A stretch of 64,000 nucleotides of DNA, from NCBI RefSeq assembly GCF_000013765.1, contig NC_007954.1, forward strand, positions 868,001 to 932,000. The letters are read 5' to 3'. This document shows, in pieces, positions 35,353 through 44,591 of the stretch (positions are counted from its first letter, which is position 1; every line of letters starts with the position of its first letter). The translations under genes were made by a program, and so were the position numbers. The notes under the pieces were generated by a model. It saw nothing but the letters and a program-made list of their open reading frames with translations. It made no database searches and was not told the DNA's origin. The DNA comes from Shewanella denitrificans OS217 (GTDB lineage Bacteria; Pseudomonadota; Gammaproteobacteria; Enterobacterales; Shewanellaceae).

Positions 35353-36375
35353 CTACAGCTTATTTTTCTGTTGTAACAACAAGAAGATAAAAAATGGCGC
35401 GCCAATTAACGCTGTCACTAACCCCACGGGGACCTCAGCGGGTGGACTGATGGCCCGTGCACCGATATCTGCTAATACCAACAATGCCGCCCCGAGTACC
35501 GCGCTAATGGGCAACAAGCGGGTGTGATCTGGGCCTATAAGCATACGCACTAGATGGGGTACGACTAAGCCGATAAAGCCAATAATGCCAGTCGCGGCCA
35601 CACTGACGCCAACCCCAAGGGCGCAAAGGGTAATTAAGCGAATTTTAAGTTTATCCACTTCTATGCCTAAGTATCTGGCTTCGGCCTCTCCCAGTAATAG
35701 TGCGTTAAGGGCTTTGCCATCACGATTAAATTGCCAGCTAATAAAGCCTAATGTGACAGCGCACAGCAGCACATAGTGCCATTGGGCGCCGGCAATCGCG
35801 CCCATCTGCCATAGGGTTAAATCCCTTAACGCCATATCGTTGGCTAAATAGGTCAGTACGCCAATGCCAGCCCCAGCAAGGGCTGCAATAGCAACGCCGG
35901 ACAGCAGTAATAACACCACTGAGGTGCCATTAGGACTACTGGCGAGGCGATAAACCGCTAAGGTAGTGACCATGCCGCCTGCAAAAGCGCAGATAGGCAC
36001 CCAAAATCCGGCTAAATGTGGCAGCAACACGATACACAAAGCCGCCCCTAAGGCGGCGCCAGAAGAGACGCCGATGATCCCTGGATCTGCCAAGGGATTG
36101 CGAAATAACCCCTGCATCACAGCGCCGCACTGGGCCAAAATGCCGCCCACGCACAATGCCAGCAAGGTGCGCGGCAATCTGACGTTATTGATGATCAGTT
36201 GCTCATGGGCCGCGATAGTTTGCAGCTCTGTCTGCGTTAGCCAATTAATTACAGCGCTTAAGGTGTTGCCAAGGCCTATGGTGAACGGCCCTATGCTGAT
36301 AGACAATATGCTGGCTAAGGTGACTAGCATCAGCAAGCTTGGCCATAGCCAGCGCATCATGGGGGATGTGTGCAT
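35353..36375 (-). CDS. hmuU: Heme ABC transporter permease HmuU (FecCD family)
   Basis: The 340-residue FecCD-type permease dimerises to form the heme channel in the inner membrane. About ten hydrophobic segments are visible. Family marks are RLPRTLLALCVGGILAQCGAVMQGLFRNPLADPG (described, residues about 67-98), SSGAALGA, and GIIGFIGLVVPHLVRM near 263-278. It starts four bases after the hmuT stop and ends seven bases before hmuV, so it is certainly operonic. Fur control is inferred from the Fur box upstream of tonB. Confidence 0.94.
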   Translation of the reverse strand: MHTSPMMRWLWPSLLMLVTLASILSISIGPFTIGLGNTLSAVINWLTQTELQTIAAHEQLIINNVRLPRTLLALCVGGILAQCGAVMQGLFRNPLADPGIIGVSSGAALGAALCIVLLPHLAGFWVPICAFAGGMVTTLAVYRLASSPNGTSVVLLLLSGVAIAALAGAGIGVLTYLANDMALRDLTLWQMGAIAGAQWHYVLLCAVTLGFISWQFNRDGKALNALLLGEAEARYLGIEVDKLKIRLITLCALGVGVSVAATGIIGFIGLVVPHLVRMLIGPDHTRLLPISAVLGAALLVLADIGARAISPPAEVPVGLVTALIGAPFFIFLLLQQKNKL

Positions 36376-36379
36376 GGGG

Positions 36380-37363
36380 CTATTTTATCTCTTGAGTCAC
36401 TAAAAACTGCTGCACTAAAGTGTCAGCTGCATCAATGGCGGATAAGCCCAAGCCGCCAATCAAGGCTTCAGGTTTCAAGTTAATAAAAGCCTGCTGCTGG
36501 CCCGCTTTGGTGTGTGCAACTAAAGGAATTTGTTTAGTGACCTCATCAAACAGCGCTGCTGTCGCCTGCATGCTTTGCTCACTGCGATGGGACAATAAAA
36601 TTACCTCAGGATTAAGGGCTAATATGCCTTCCCCAGAGACGCTTTTGTAGCTATCAAAGTCTGCTGCATTGGCGCCGCCAGCAAGGGTAATAATAAGATC
36701 TGCTGCGGTATCTTTACCGCCCACTCTGGCGGGCCTTCCTTCTTGAAGTAATAAAAACAGCACCTTAGGTTTACTCGTCAGTTGGCTACGCTTATCCGCG
36801 ATTTGAGCGAGCTGCTGTTTGAGTGTGCGCTTAAGCTCAAGGGCCGAGCTTGGCTTGCCAACAATCTCACTTAAGCTGTCAATGTTGTCCATTAATTGCT
36901 GCTCAGTGGTGGCGCTATTGAGCTTGATGACGTGAATATTTGCTTGAGTCAGTAAGTGTAAACTGCTTTCTGGACCCATGACCTCAGAGCCAATCACATG
37001 GCTAGGATTAAGGCCAATAATGCCTTCGGCTGACAACATTCTGTGGTAGCCAAGCCGCTGCACTTGAGTCATTGAAGGGGCAAGTTTTGCTGGTATTTGG
37101 CTGGTGGAATCTATCCCCACTAATTGCGGCGCGGCGCCTAGGGCGAGTATGAGTTCAGTGACTCCAGCGCCTGCGCTAACAAGACGGGTTTGCTTGGTTT
37201 CAGGGAGATTAACCGGTTTTTTAGCGGAAGCTGATGTCACATTTGCTAAAGCATAACTGGCGCTAAATATGATTGTCGTGCCCATTGTTATGATTAATGC
37301 TCTTATCGCGAAAGCTTTATCCGAAAAGGTTAATTTTCTGCAAAAAATAGTTTGAGATGTCAT
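36380..37363 (-). CDS. hmuT: Heme ABC transporter substrate-binding protein HmuT
   Basis: HmuT carries heme across the periplasm to HmuUV. The 327-residue protein opens with a long basic lead and hydrophobic signal (ALIITMGTTIIFSASYALA, about residues 22-40). The mature part is a class III periplasmic binding protein: LVSAGAGVTELILALGA at the start of lobe 1, GYHRMLSAEGIIGLNPSHVIGSE with Y105 and H106 near the heme pocket, and the linker helix near 175-200. It lies between exbD and hmuU with one- and four-base gaps. Confidence 0.92.
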   Translation of the reverse strand: MTSQTIFCRKLTFSDKAFAIRALIITMGTTIIFSASYALANVTSASAKKPVNLPETKQTRLVSAGAGVTELILALGAAPQLVGIDSTSQIPAKLAPSMTQVQRLGYHRMLSAEGIIGLNPSHVIGSEVMGPESSLHLLTQANIHVIKLNSATTEQQLMDNIDSLSEIVGKPSSALELKRTLKQQLAQIADKRSQLTSKPKVLFLLLQEGRPARVGGKDTAADLIITLAGGANAADFDSYKSVSGEGILALNPEVILLSHRSEQSMQATAALFDEVTKQIPLVAHTKAGQQQAFINLKPEALIGGLGLSAIDAADTLVQQFLVTQEIK

Positions 37364-37364
37364 A

Positions 37365-37784
37365 TTAAGATTCCATTAAAATTTGGGTGTTTTCGATATT
37401 AAGGCGTTGTAATAATTCAAGTAGTGTCATCAAAGGCTGCACGGGGGCATTTTTATCTGCGGCGACAATCACTTTGGCGTCTGGGGTGAGCTTAATTTGC
37501 TTGATGAACTCGCTTTCAAACTCATCCCAGCTGTCAAACGCTTGCCCCTCTAAACTCCAGTGAGGCGCTTTAGGCAATAGGGTTATGGTCAGGTTTGTGT
37601 GTGCACCCAGTGGCGCAACCTCATCGCTTTGAGCCTTGGGCACGTCAATGGGCAAGGTCATCAAACGACTGTTGGCTGTGAGTAATAAAAACACCAACAC
37701 GATAAAAATAATGTCGATAAGCGCTGTGAGATCAAGCCCTTGGGCTTGGCTTGCCCTCAGGCTCTTGTGGGGGTGACCGATCAT
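37365..37784 (-). CDS. exbD: Biopolymer transport protein ExbD
   Basis: ExbD is part of the TonB-ExbB-ExbD proton-driven motor for outer-membrane receptors. The 139-residue product has one N-terminal transmembrane helix (TALIDIIFIVLVFLLLTAN, about residues 19-38) containing the conserved aspartate D24, and a periplasmic domain ending ENTQILMES. Its start overlaps the exbB stop by four bases (ATGA), and hmuT starts right after it. This set is dedicated to the heme receptor hugA, judging by location. Confidence 0.92.
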   Translation of the reverse strand: MIGHPHKSLRASQAQGLDLTALIDIIFIVLVFLLLTANSRLMTLPIDVPKAQSDEVAPLGAHTNLTITLLPKAPHWSLEGQAFDSWDEFESEFIKQIKLTPDAKVIVAADKNAPVQPLMTLLELLQRLNIENTQILMES

Positions 37785-38575
37785 GATGACATGCTCGCCT
37801 TAGCAGTGGTGTCGAGGTCACTTTGCGAATTCTTTTCCGGCGCTAGGGTTAGCGGTGCTAAGGCTTGTGTATTCACCCCTTCAAGCCAGAGGTTTAAACG
37901 GTTGAGTACCTGACTAATATGGCTTAAGTGATGGTCGGCATAAAAGCCAAACAGGTGGGCGGCGCTGATACTGGGCACGGCAATTAATAGCCCTGCTGCT
38001 GTGGTATTCATGGCAAGTCCTAAGCCTTGGCTTAACTGGGCTGGCGTCACAGGCCCTTGGGATTGACCTAGCTCAGTGAACATGGCGATAAGGCCAAGCA
38101 CAGTGCCCAGCAAGCCTAATAGCGGAGTAATCACCCCTAATGTTTGCAGCAATTTAAGTCCAGCGTGGAGCTGTTGATGTTTTTGCACTAACCACAGGCC
38201 GAGCACTTCTTCACGTAGACTTTTGGTTTGCTGAGCTTGCTGTAATAAGGCTAAGCAGCCCGAAGCCAGCATGGTTTTTTGACTTTCAAGCAAGGCGATA
38301 AGCGGCTGTATTTGTGGCTCATGAGCTTGGCTGGCTGATCCATCTAATTCGCAAGCTTTATTCGCCACCACCCGAGGCGAAGCTAATAAAGTATCGAGTG
38401 CATCGAGGCAATGTTTACGACGCTTATGCAGCTTAAGGTTTTTGCTTAGGCTTTCGCTAAGCACTAACGCTAGGCGTTCAAGGCAGATGAGCAAGCTGAT
38501 AAAGGCGCACACTAGCAGTGGCCAGGTGAGCAGACCTAAGTCTTGTTCAAGCTGAGGGAGTAAATGTAGCGACAT
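37781..38575 (-). CDS. exbB: Biopolymer transport protein ExbB (MotA/TolQ/ExbB family)
   Basis: The 264-residue inner-membrane protein is the channel-forming partner of ExbD. The N-terminal helix (LTWPLLVCAFISLLICLERLAL) and the paired conserved helices LGVITPLLGLLGTVLGLIAMF and TTAAGLLIAVPSISAAHLFGF, including the threonine and glycine positions of the proton path, are visible. It follows tonB by 27 bases and overlaps exbD. The C-terminal tail is acidic and short. Confidence 0.9.
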   Translation of the reverse strand: MSLHLLPQLEQDLGLLTWPLLVCAFISLLICLERLALVLSESLSKNLKLHKRRKHCLDALDTLLASPRVVANKACELDGSASQAHEPQIQPLIALLESQKTMLASGCLALLQQAQQTKSLREEVLGLWLVQKHQQLHAGLKLLQTLGVITPLLGLLGTVLGLIAMFTELGQSQGPVTPAQLSQGLGLAMNTTAAGLLIAVPSISAAHLFGFYADHHLSHISQVLNRLNLWLEGVNTQALAPLTLAPEKNSQSDLDTTAKASMSS

Positions 38576-38602
38576 CTTAGGGTGTCCAAAAGGTTAATTA
38601 AA

Positions 38603-39364
38603 TTAATTCAGCGTAAAAGTCACAGGCACTTGCACCCGATAAGCGAGGGCGCTTTGAGGGCTAGGAGGTGAAAATTGCCACAGTTTTACCGCATCTAATG
38701 CCGCTTTATCTAAGATGGCCGCACCTGAGCTATCGACTAGGTTTAACTCGATCTGCTTACCTAGATTATCGAATAACACCTCCACCAATGCGGTGCCTTG
38801 CAAGCCGCGTTTGCGTGCAAGGCGCGGGTAGTTAGGTTTAGTTGGCGGCGCAGAAAATTTTGGTTTTCCAAGGCTTAATTGACTTTGCATTGCCGCATGA
38901 TTTACCGGCGCAGATACTTGCTCTACGGCTTCTAATGCCTGTGGTTGGGCACTGCTATTAGACGCTGTTTGAGCGAGCATCTCTGTTGATGTGTCAGTTT
39001 TACTGGCAGTCTGGCTTGGCTCTGGCTTAACTTCTGGCTTAACTTTAGCTATTGGCTCTGAATTAGCGACAGGCTTAGGCTTGTTTATTGGTTTAGGTTT
39101 GCTTACCAGCGCGGGTGTCGTGACGGTATCGTGCGCAGTCTTGATGCTGTTATTGGCTGTGATTTCAGGCTCAGTGGCTTGAGATCTAAAGCTTAAGGCT
39201 AGGCTGACGTTATTTTTAGTGGGTGCAGAACGGTTATTGTGATTGGCGCTACTTGGCAGTGCATCGCTTGCTTGGGAGCCTGAATAGGCATAAACACCAG
39301 CAAGCAAACCCATTTGCACTGAAATAATGATGCCAGCAGTCAGCATGTAGCGTTTAGGGGTCAC
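38603..39364 (-). CDS. tonB: Energy transducer TonB
   Basis: TonB transmits the proton-motive force to the outer-membrane heme receptor. The product has an N-terminal signal-anchor (YMLTAGIIISVQMGLLAGVYAYSG), a long periplasmic Pro/Lys/Glu-rich spacer (KPKPINKPKP, KPEVKPEPS) and a C-terminal TonB domain (about 170-253: NYPRLARKRGLQGTALVEV, ending VPVTFTLN). GTG 39364 with GAGGA at 39369-39375 gives 253 residues; ATG 39412 is the longer alternative (269 residues) without a clear ribosome site. It heads the operon and lies about 90 bases from the Fur box. Confidence 0.88.
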   Translation of the reverse strand: MTPKRYMLTAGIIISVQMGLLAGVYAYSGSQASDALPSSANHNNRSAPTKNNVSLALSFRSQATEPEITANNSIKTAHDTVTTPALVSKPKPINKPKPVANSEPIAKVKPEVKPEPSQTASKTDTSTEMLAQTASNSSAQPQALEAVEQVSAPVNHAAMQSQLSLGKPKFSAPPTKPNYPRLARKRGLQGTALVEVLFDNLGKQIELNLVDSSGAAILDKAALDAVKLWQFSPPSPQSALAYRVQVPVTFTLN

Positions 39365-39456
39365 AGATTTATCCTCTATCGGTCGCAATTCAGAGAGTCT
39401 TAAGATCCACATTTGATCTCAGCAGTGACTAAATTACATTAATCTAAACAAGATCG

Positions 39457-39479
39457 CAAATGATAATGATTTTCATTTG
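39457..39479. promoter_or_regulatory. Fur box between tonB and hugA
   Basis: CAAATGA-TAATGATTT-TCATTTG is an inverted repeat (39457-39463 and 39473-39479) containing the GATAATGAT core of Fur operators. It lies in the divergent region, 45-95 bases from tonB and 110 from hugA, so iron-dependent control of both sides is expected. Confidence 0.85.
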
Positions 39480-39590
39480 ATCTATTTGTTTTTCTCAGAT
39501 AGAGTACCGCCAAAATACGCGTTAACAGGCATTTATCGCCAATGCCTATAGTTAGCCAAGCTGGGTATTAATGCATCTTAAGGGAAAATC

Positions 39591-41663
39591 ATGAACAAGA
39601 AACCATTAGTGATAGCCGTGACCTTTGCTATCTTCAACGCTACTAGTGTTGGCGCTTATGCCGCTAACAATCAAGCTGTCACTGAGCTAGAAGAAGTGCT
39701 GGTCAATGCCACTCGTATCGATGAGAGCCTAGCTAAGTCGAGCCGCGCCATTGTTAAAATCTCAGCAGCCCAGCTTGAAGAGTCACAACCATCATCGGCT
39801 GCCCAAGCGCTAAAGCATGAGGCCAATATCACAGTCACTAATGGTCCACGTCCATCGGCCCAAGGGGTTGAAATTCGTGGGTTAAGCGGTAACCGCGTGT
39901 TGCAAACTGTGGATGATGCGCGCCAGAATGCGGGTTCAGGTCACAGAGGGACTTATTTCATCGATCCTGAAATGCTTAAGTCCATTGAAGTGCTAAAGGG
40001 GCCTTCAAGCAGCTTGTGGGGCAGTGGTGCGATTGGCGGTGTGGTGGCGCAATACACTAAGTCGGCGCAAGACTTTCTTGAGGACGGTGAGCATTTTGGT
40101 GGCTATCTAAAGCAAGGCTATGAAACCAATGGCTCGCGCACTAAAACCAGTGGCAGCATTTACGGTGTGCAGGACAGCATTGATTGGCTTGTCAATGGCA
40201 GCTACCTTGACAGCAATAATATCAAAATTGGCAAGGATGAGAGCTTAAATAACAGCGCATCACAAGGTCACAGCGCGTTAGGTAAGTTAGGCTGGCAATT
40301 GGATGATGCTCAGCGTTTGGAGCTGTCTTTAAGAAGTAACAATAGCAATGAGTTAGTGCCAAGTAACCCAAGTGCCGAAGTCAGCCGCTCTGTGCCATTA
40401 GTGCGCCGCGAAACCACGGACAACAACCTAAGCTTGGTTTACGAGCTTAACCCAAGTGATAACGCTTATTTAGATGCTAAGGCATTAATTTACGTTAACC
40501 AAACAGATTATGATGAAAATAGGGTCACTAAGGGGCAGATAGATGCCACAGAATTTAATACCTTAGGATTAAGTCTAAGTAATAAGTCAATTTTTGGCGC
40601 AGGCCTTGGCCGCACCGAATTAGTCTATGGCGTAGATGGTTATAAAGACACCATTGAAACTGTACGTGACGATAAAGGTCAAACGGGTCAGCGTCCGGGC
40701 AATATTGATGGCGAAGTCAGTACCTTAGGGGTGTTTGTTGTCGGTAAAGTTAGCCTAAGCGATACAGTATCGGTAGAGCCTGCGCTACGTTATGACAGCT
40801 TTAGCAACCAGAGCAATAACCTAGGGTTAGAAACTGACGATAGCGCCGTGTCGCCATCATTGGCATTGGTGTGGCAGAGTACCCCTTGGTTAAATTTGAG
40901 TGCCCGTTACGATCAAGCATTTCGCGCCCCAAGCATAGAAGAAATGTACTCAAGTGGCAGCCATTACTGTATCCCGCCTATTCCGCGCTTCTTGCCAAAC
41001 GGCATGTGCAATACCTTCGCTATTAATCCCGATTTGAAAGCGGAAAAAGCGAAAAACAAGGAGCTTAAAGCCGATTTTAGCTTCAGTGAGCTTAGTGCTA
41101 CTGGCGCCGATGACGAGCTAAACCTGACCTTAAGTGTGTTCCGTAACGATGTGGATGACTTTATTGTTCAGAGCGTCAGCAATCCATTGATGGGTATTCC
41201 AGGTTTTGAGCAAACTACCTCGTGGAATAACGTGAGTTCAGCTGAATTAACGGGTTTTGAGATTTCCAGCCGCTACCGTTATAACCAGACGCGTTTAAGC
41301 GTCAACTACGGTCAAACTCAAGGTAAAGACGCTGATACCAATGAATATATTGCGAATATTCCGGCCAACAAGCTGAGCCTAGATTTATCTCAAGGCATCA
41401 TGGAGGGCGATGTTAAGTTAGGGACTCGCTTAAGCTATGTCGCAAGCCAAACGGATGTGCCTCTTGATAACAACGTGGCCCAATATGATGACTACAAATT
41501 GTGGGACGTCTATGTGGCATGGGAGCCATCAATGGGTGATTTAGCCGGCCTTCGTGTTGATTTTGCTATTGAAAACATCGGTGACGAGCAATACAAGCAA
41601 GCGTGGCAAACCTTGTTCGAACAAGGGCGAAACATGAAGTTATCCGCCCGCTACCAGTTTTAA
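39591..41663 (+). CDS. hugA: TonB-dependent heme/hemoglobin receptor (HugA-like)
   Basis: A 690-residue outer-membrane receptor. Signal peptide about 1-24 (ending GAYA), TonB box-like VTELEEVLVNATR, plug domain to about 170 (RGLSGNRVLQTVDDARQ; GPSSSLWGSGAIGG), then a 22-strand barrel ending in the aromatic YQF. The heme-receptor FRAP and NPDL boxes are visible (FRAPSIEEMYSSGSH about 444-458; NPDLKAEK about 479-486) with a histidine between them. Shewanella HugA sits in the same divergent arrangement with tonB-exbBD-hmuTUV. A Fur box lies upstream. Confidence 0.92.
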   Translation: MNKKPLVIAVTFAIFNATSVGAYAANNQAVTELEEVLVNATRIDESLAKSSRAIVKISAAQLEESQPSSAAQALKHEANITVTNGPRPSAQGVEIRGLSGNRVLQTVDDARQNAGSGHRGTYFIDPEMLKSIEVLKGPSSSLWGSGAIGGVVAQYTKSAQDFLEDGEHFGGYLKQGYETNGSRTKTSGSIYGVQDSIDWLVNGSYLDSNNIKIGKDESLNNSASQGHSALGKLGWQLDDAQRLELSLRSNNSNELVPSNPSAEVSRSVPLVRRETTDNNLSLVYELNPSDNAYLDAKALIYVNQTDYDENRVTKGQIDATEFNTLGLSLSNKSIFGAGLGRTELVYGVDGYKDTIETVRDDKGQTGQRPGNIDGEVSTLGVFVVGKVSLSDTVSVEPALRYDSFSNQSNNLGLETDDSAVSPSLALVWQSTPWLNLSARYDQAFRAPSIEEMYSSGSHYCIPPIPRFLPNGMCNTFAINPDLKAEKAKNKELKADFSFSELSATGADDELNLTLSVFRNDVDDFIVQSVSNPLMGIPGFEQTTSWNNVSSAELTGFEISSRYRYNQTRLSVNYGQTQGKDADTNEYIANIPANKLSLDLSQGIMEGDVKLGTRLSYVASQTDVPLDNNVAQYDDYKLWDVYVAWEPSMGDLAGLRVDFAIENIGDEQYKQAWQTLFEQGRNMKLSARYQF

Positions 41664-41700
41664 GCGCCTACTCTGGTATTAGTTAAATGAGTAATCACCC

Positions 41701-41728
41701 TGCCTCACATTCTGTGTGAGGCATTTTT
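41701..41728 (+). terminator. Terminator between hugA and hugX
   Basis: Arms TGCCTCACA (41701-41709) and TGTGAGGCA (41715-41723) with five Ts after, 37 bases past hugA and immediately before the hugX ribosome site. Partial readthrough would set hugXZ output below hugA, or hugXZ has its own promoter. Confidence 0.82.
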
Positions 41729-41740
41729 AGGATAATAAAT

Positions 41741-42295
41741 ATGAGCGAATTAATGGCAAAGGATCTTGATAGCATAGATGCGTTAACCTTGACACAGTTG
41801 CAGCATACCTTAATCAATTCGCCACAAATGATGCCAGCCCAAGTGGCGAAAGAGCATGGGGTGAGTGAGCTTGCGGTAGTCAAAGCCATGAGCAGCGAAG
41901 AGGCCTGCTTTTTAGCCTTGACCGATAAAGACGAGTTGTTAGCCAGCCTGCCAAGCTGGGGCAATATGACCACCATAATTGCTGTGTCTGGCAGTATTTT
42001 TGAATTTAAAGGTAGCTTCCCAGAAGGTAAGTATGCCCATGGATATTATAATATTTACACCAAAGGCGAGGGCTTGCACGGTCATCTTTTGATGGACAAT
42101 ATCGGCCATATCGCTTTAATCAGCCGACCTTTTAGAGGCCAAGAAAGCTATTCAATTAACTTCTTTGGTGCAGAAGGTGAGATGGTCTTTAAAGTGTATT
42201 TAGGCCGAGATAAACAGCGGGTGCTTATTGCTTCCCAGGTCGAACAGTTTAAGGCGCTGGTGTTGAAAGCATTGGCATCTAGCTCAAGCATTTAG
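41741..42295 (+). CDS. hugX: Cytosolic heme utilisation protein HugX/HutX
   Basis: HutX/HugX proteins bind heme in the cytosol and hand it to the degrading enzyme HutZ/HugZ. The 184-residue product has an N-terminal helical part with a helix-turn-helix-like segment (MMPAQVAKEHGVSELAVVKAM, about 28-48) and a C-terminal ChuX-like beta domain (about 65-175) with SYSINFFGAEGEMVFKVYLGRD. AGGATA lies before the ATG. It follows hugA and precedes hugZ on the same strand, as in Shewanella and Vibrio heme loci. Confidence 0.86.
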   Translation: MSELMAKDLDSIDALTLTQLQHTLINSPQMMPAQVAKEHGVSELAVVKAMSSEEACFLALTDKDELLASLPSWGNMTTIIAVSGSIFEFKGSFPEGKYAHGYYNIYTKGEGLHGHLLMDNIGHIALISRPFRGQESYSINFFGAEGEMVFKVYLGRDKQRVLIASQVEQFKALVLKALASSSSI

Positions 42296-42347
42296 CTCAA
42301 GCATTGAACACCAGCATTTAAGATTAATTCAGTACAAGGTTTACCCT

Positions 42348-42878
42348 ATGACAACCAATAAAGATGGAAGATTAGCAGATAAATTATTGCCAGAAATTGA
42401 AGCGTTTAAGCAACAAAAGCTGACGTTAGAGCTTGCAACTAATGATGCAGACGGCAAGCCAAACGTGAGTTATGCGCCTTTTGCTGTTGATGAACGTGGT
42501 TTTTACATTTTGGTCAGTGATATGGCACGCCATGGGATGAATTTAAAAGCCAAGGATGATGTCAGCGTGATGTTAGTCGAAGATGAAGCTAGCGCAAAAA
42601 CTGTGTTTGCCCGTAAACGCTTAACTTTTGATGCTAAGGCGCAACTTATCAGTAGAGACACTGCAGATTTCACCCAAGGGGTTGCATCACTGGTGGCCCG
42701 TTTTGGTGAAATGAGTGAAAACTTAGCGGCGCTGGCTGATTTTAATTTATATCGCTTAGTGCCTCATAAAGGCTTGTACGTGAAAGGCTTTGGTCAGGCG
42801 TTTAGCTTAACGGGTGCAGAGTTGATGGATTTAAGTTGGCAGCGTGCAGGCCAGCACGGCGTGAGTCAAAACGCTTAA
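42348..42878 (+). CDS. hugZ: Heme-degrading flavin-fold enzyme HugZ/HutZ
   Basis: The 176-residue protein has a pyridoxamine-phosphate-oxidase-like split barrel, as in HutZ, which breaks heme to release iron. Features are TLELATNDADGKPNVSYAPF near the start, VMLVEDE about 74-80, and DFNLYRLVPHKGLYVKGFG about 131-149. The histidine near the C-terminus, H170 (AGQHG), corresponds to the heme ligand of Vibrio HutZ (from memory), and D131 could be its partner aspartate. Position downstream of hugX supports the assignment. Confidence 0.87.
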   Translation: MTTNKDGRLADKLLPEIEAFKQQKLTLELATNDADGKPNVSYAPFAVDERGFYILVSDMARHGMNLKAKDDVSVMLVEDEASAKTVFARKRLTFDAKAQLISRDTADFTQGVASLVARFGEMSENLAALADFNLYRLVPHKGLYVKGFGQAFSLTGAELMDLSWQRAGQHGVSQNA

Positions 42879-42936
42879 GCAGACAACCAGAAAGATATAA
42901 GTCTTCACACTGCCTGAAGAGAGCCGCCTGAACAGC

Positions 42937-42962
42937 ACTGCCCGAACAAAGCGTTGGGCAGT
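42937..42962 (+). terminator. Possible terminator after hugZ
   Basis: ACTGCCCGA and TTGGGCAGT arms (one G-U pair) around an eight-base loop, 58 bases after hugZ. No clean T-run follows, so strength is uncertain. Confidence 0.45.
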
Positions 42963-43151
42963 CATCTTCAATCCACTCCTTCATTATGCCTCGATGTAAA
43001 TCTCTCAACAAAGCTATCTCAACAATGTTATCTCAACAGCGCTATCTACAAATTACTGCTACACAGCGATAGTAATAATATACTGGCCTTGTTTATTGCT
43101 TTTGATAACGGATAATGCAGTTAATGCCTTTTATGAGTGATATTTGTTGTT

Positions 43152-43853
43152 ATGCGCTTAGATAAATTTGTCTGCAAAAGTACCCCTTTGTCTCGAACAG
43201 AGGCGGTTCAGGTTATTCATCATGAAAGAGTGCTGGTCAACGGGGTGGCGATAGTCGATGAAGCGGCGCAGGTGCATGAAAATAATCACATTATTCTCGA
43301 TGGTAAGCATCTTGTCCCCAGGCCTTTTCGCTACCTCTTACTGCATAAACCTGCCAATTGCTTAAGCGCCAATATCTCTGAACCTAGCAAGTCGACAAAG
43401 TACCCCTCGGTGTTCGATGTATTGAACATAGATAACAGCAGTGAGCTGCATTTAGTTGGTCGATTGGATGCGGATACCACAGGGCTATTACTCGCCACCG
43501 ATGATGGTCGCTGGTCATTTACTATCACAAGTCCCAACTCTGATTGCAGCAAAGTGTACCGGGTTGGGCTTGCTAAACCCCTAGGGCCAGAGGTTGCCGA
43601 TAAGTTTTTAGCGGGGATCTTATTGCAAGGGGAACACGAGCTTACCTTGCCCGCCAAACTTGAAGTTATTTCGCCTAACCAAGTGTTATTGACTCTGACT
43701 CAGGGAAAGTTTCATCAAGTAAAACGTATGTTTGCCGCCGTGGGGAATAAGGTGGTGTCGCTGCATAGAGAGAAAATTGGCGCTATCAGTTTGGATGTGC
43801 CCCAAGGGCAGTGGCGCGCACTAACAGAGGCTGAAGTTAACGCCATGGGCTAA
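43152..43853 (+). CDS. rsuA: 16S rRNA pseudouridine(516) synthase RsuA family
   Basis: RsuA makes pseudouridine 516 in 16S rRNA. From ATG 43152 the protein has 233 residues, near the E. coli 231. The N-terminal S4 domain (MRLDKFVCKSTPLSRTEAVQ, about 1-50) precedes the catalytic domain with D106 in VGRLDADTTGLLL and the KxxK-type VKRMFAAVGNKVVSLHR late motif. A longer GTG start at 43137 is less likely because the S4 domain begins at the ATG. A tandem heptamer repeat follows the stop. Confidence 0.9.
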   Translation: MRLDKFVCKSTPLSRTEAVQVIHHERVLVNGVAIVDEAAQVHENNHIILDGKHLVPRPFRYLLLHKPANCLSANISEPSKSTKYPSVFDVLNIDNSSELHLVGRLDADTTGLLLATDDGRWSFTITSPNSDCSKVYRVGLAKPLGPEVADKFLAGILLQGEHELTLPAKLEVISPNQVLLTLTQGKFHQVKRMFAAVGNKVVSLHREKIGAISLDVPQGQWRALTEAEVNAMG

Positions 43854-43868
43854 CGGGTTTTTCCTGAC

Positions 43869-43924
43869 TAACCACTAACCATTAACCATTAACCACTAAC
43901 CATTAACCATTAACCATTAACCAT
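43869..43924. repeat. Eight tandem copies of TAACCAT/TAACCAC
   Basis: Eight exact 7-bp units; units 1 and 4 end in C, the others in T. The array lies between the convergent rsuA and nadD genes. Confidence 0.93.
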
Positions 43925-43937
43925 TCACTACTCAGAT

Positions 43938-44588
43938 TTAGCGGTACAGCTGATGTTGTTTGATGTAATCGATAATGTTGGCAGGTAGCAGCGGGCTTAA
44001 TGCCTGATTATTCATGCTCTGGGCGCTTATCTGAGCCCTTATCTCAGTGGATGAAATATCTTGCGCTGTGATGTTGACGGGGAAAATACTACCGACCTTC
44101 GTTTCCTTTATCGAGTTACCTTTAATTGCCTGCTGTTGCACCTTGATTTGCATTAGCGTCGCCATGGGCGAGGTGTATTCGAGTTGCCAACCAGGGCGCT
44201 GACAGACGACGATATGGCACAGCTCAAACAGGGTTTGCCATTGATACCAGCGGTCCAGCTGGATAAATGAGTCCATGCCCATGATGAAGTAAAACTCATG
44301 CTCGGGATAAGCCTGCGTCAACTGCTGTAAGCTAGTGACGGTGAAAGACGGCGTATCGCGGTTTATTTCAATGTCGCAAAGTTCAAATTCATTGTGTTGG
44401 CTGCACACCAACTGCACCATAGCCAGCCTGTGGGCGGTGCCGGTTTTAGGGCCGGCTTTATGGGGCGGAATGTGATTGGGCATCAGCCAAATGCTGTCTA
44501 GATTAAGTGCGTTTTTCACTTCCAGTGCGGGGCGAATATGGCCGTAATGGATAGGGTCGAAGGTGCCACCTAAAATACCGATTCGCAT
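43938..44588 (-). CDS. nadD: Nicotinate-nucleotide adenylyltransferase NadD
   Basis: NadD transfers AMP to nicotinate mononucleotide in NAD synthesis. The 216-residue protein has the nucleotidyltransferase signature [11 protein letters not shown] at residues 6-16 and the second ATP site SSTEIRAQI near residue 183. A segment of about 15 residues ([18 protein letters not shown]) is an insertion-like loop. It is last in leuS-lptE-holA-nadD, 3 bases after holA. Confidence 0.94.
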
Positions 44589-44591
44589 GGC

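Noticed and set aside
43869..43924. CRISPR-like array
   Set aside because: Direct contiguous heptamers with no spacers, so an ordinary tandem repeat.
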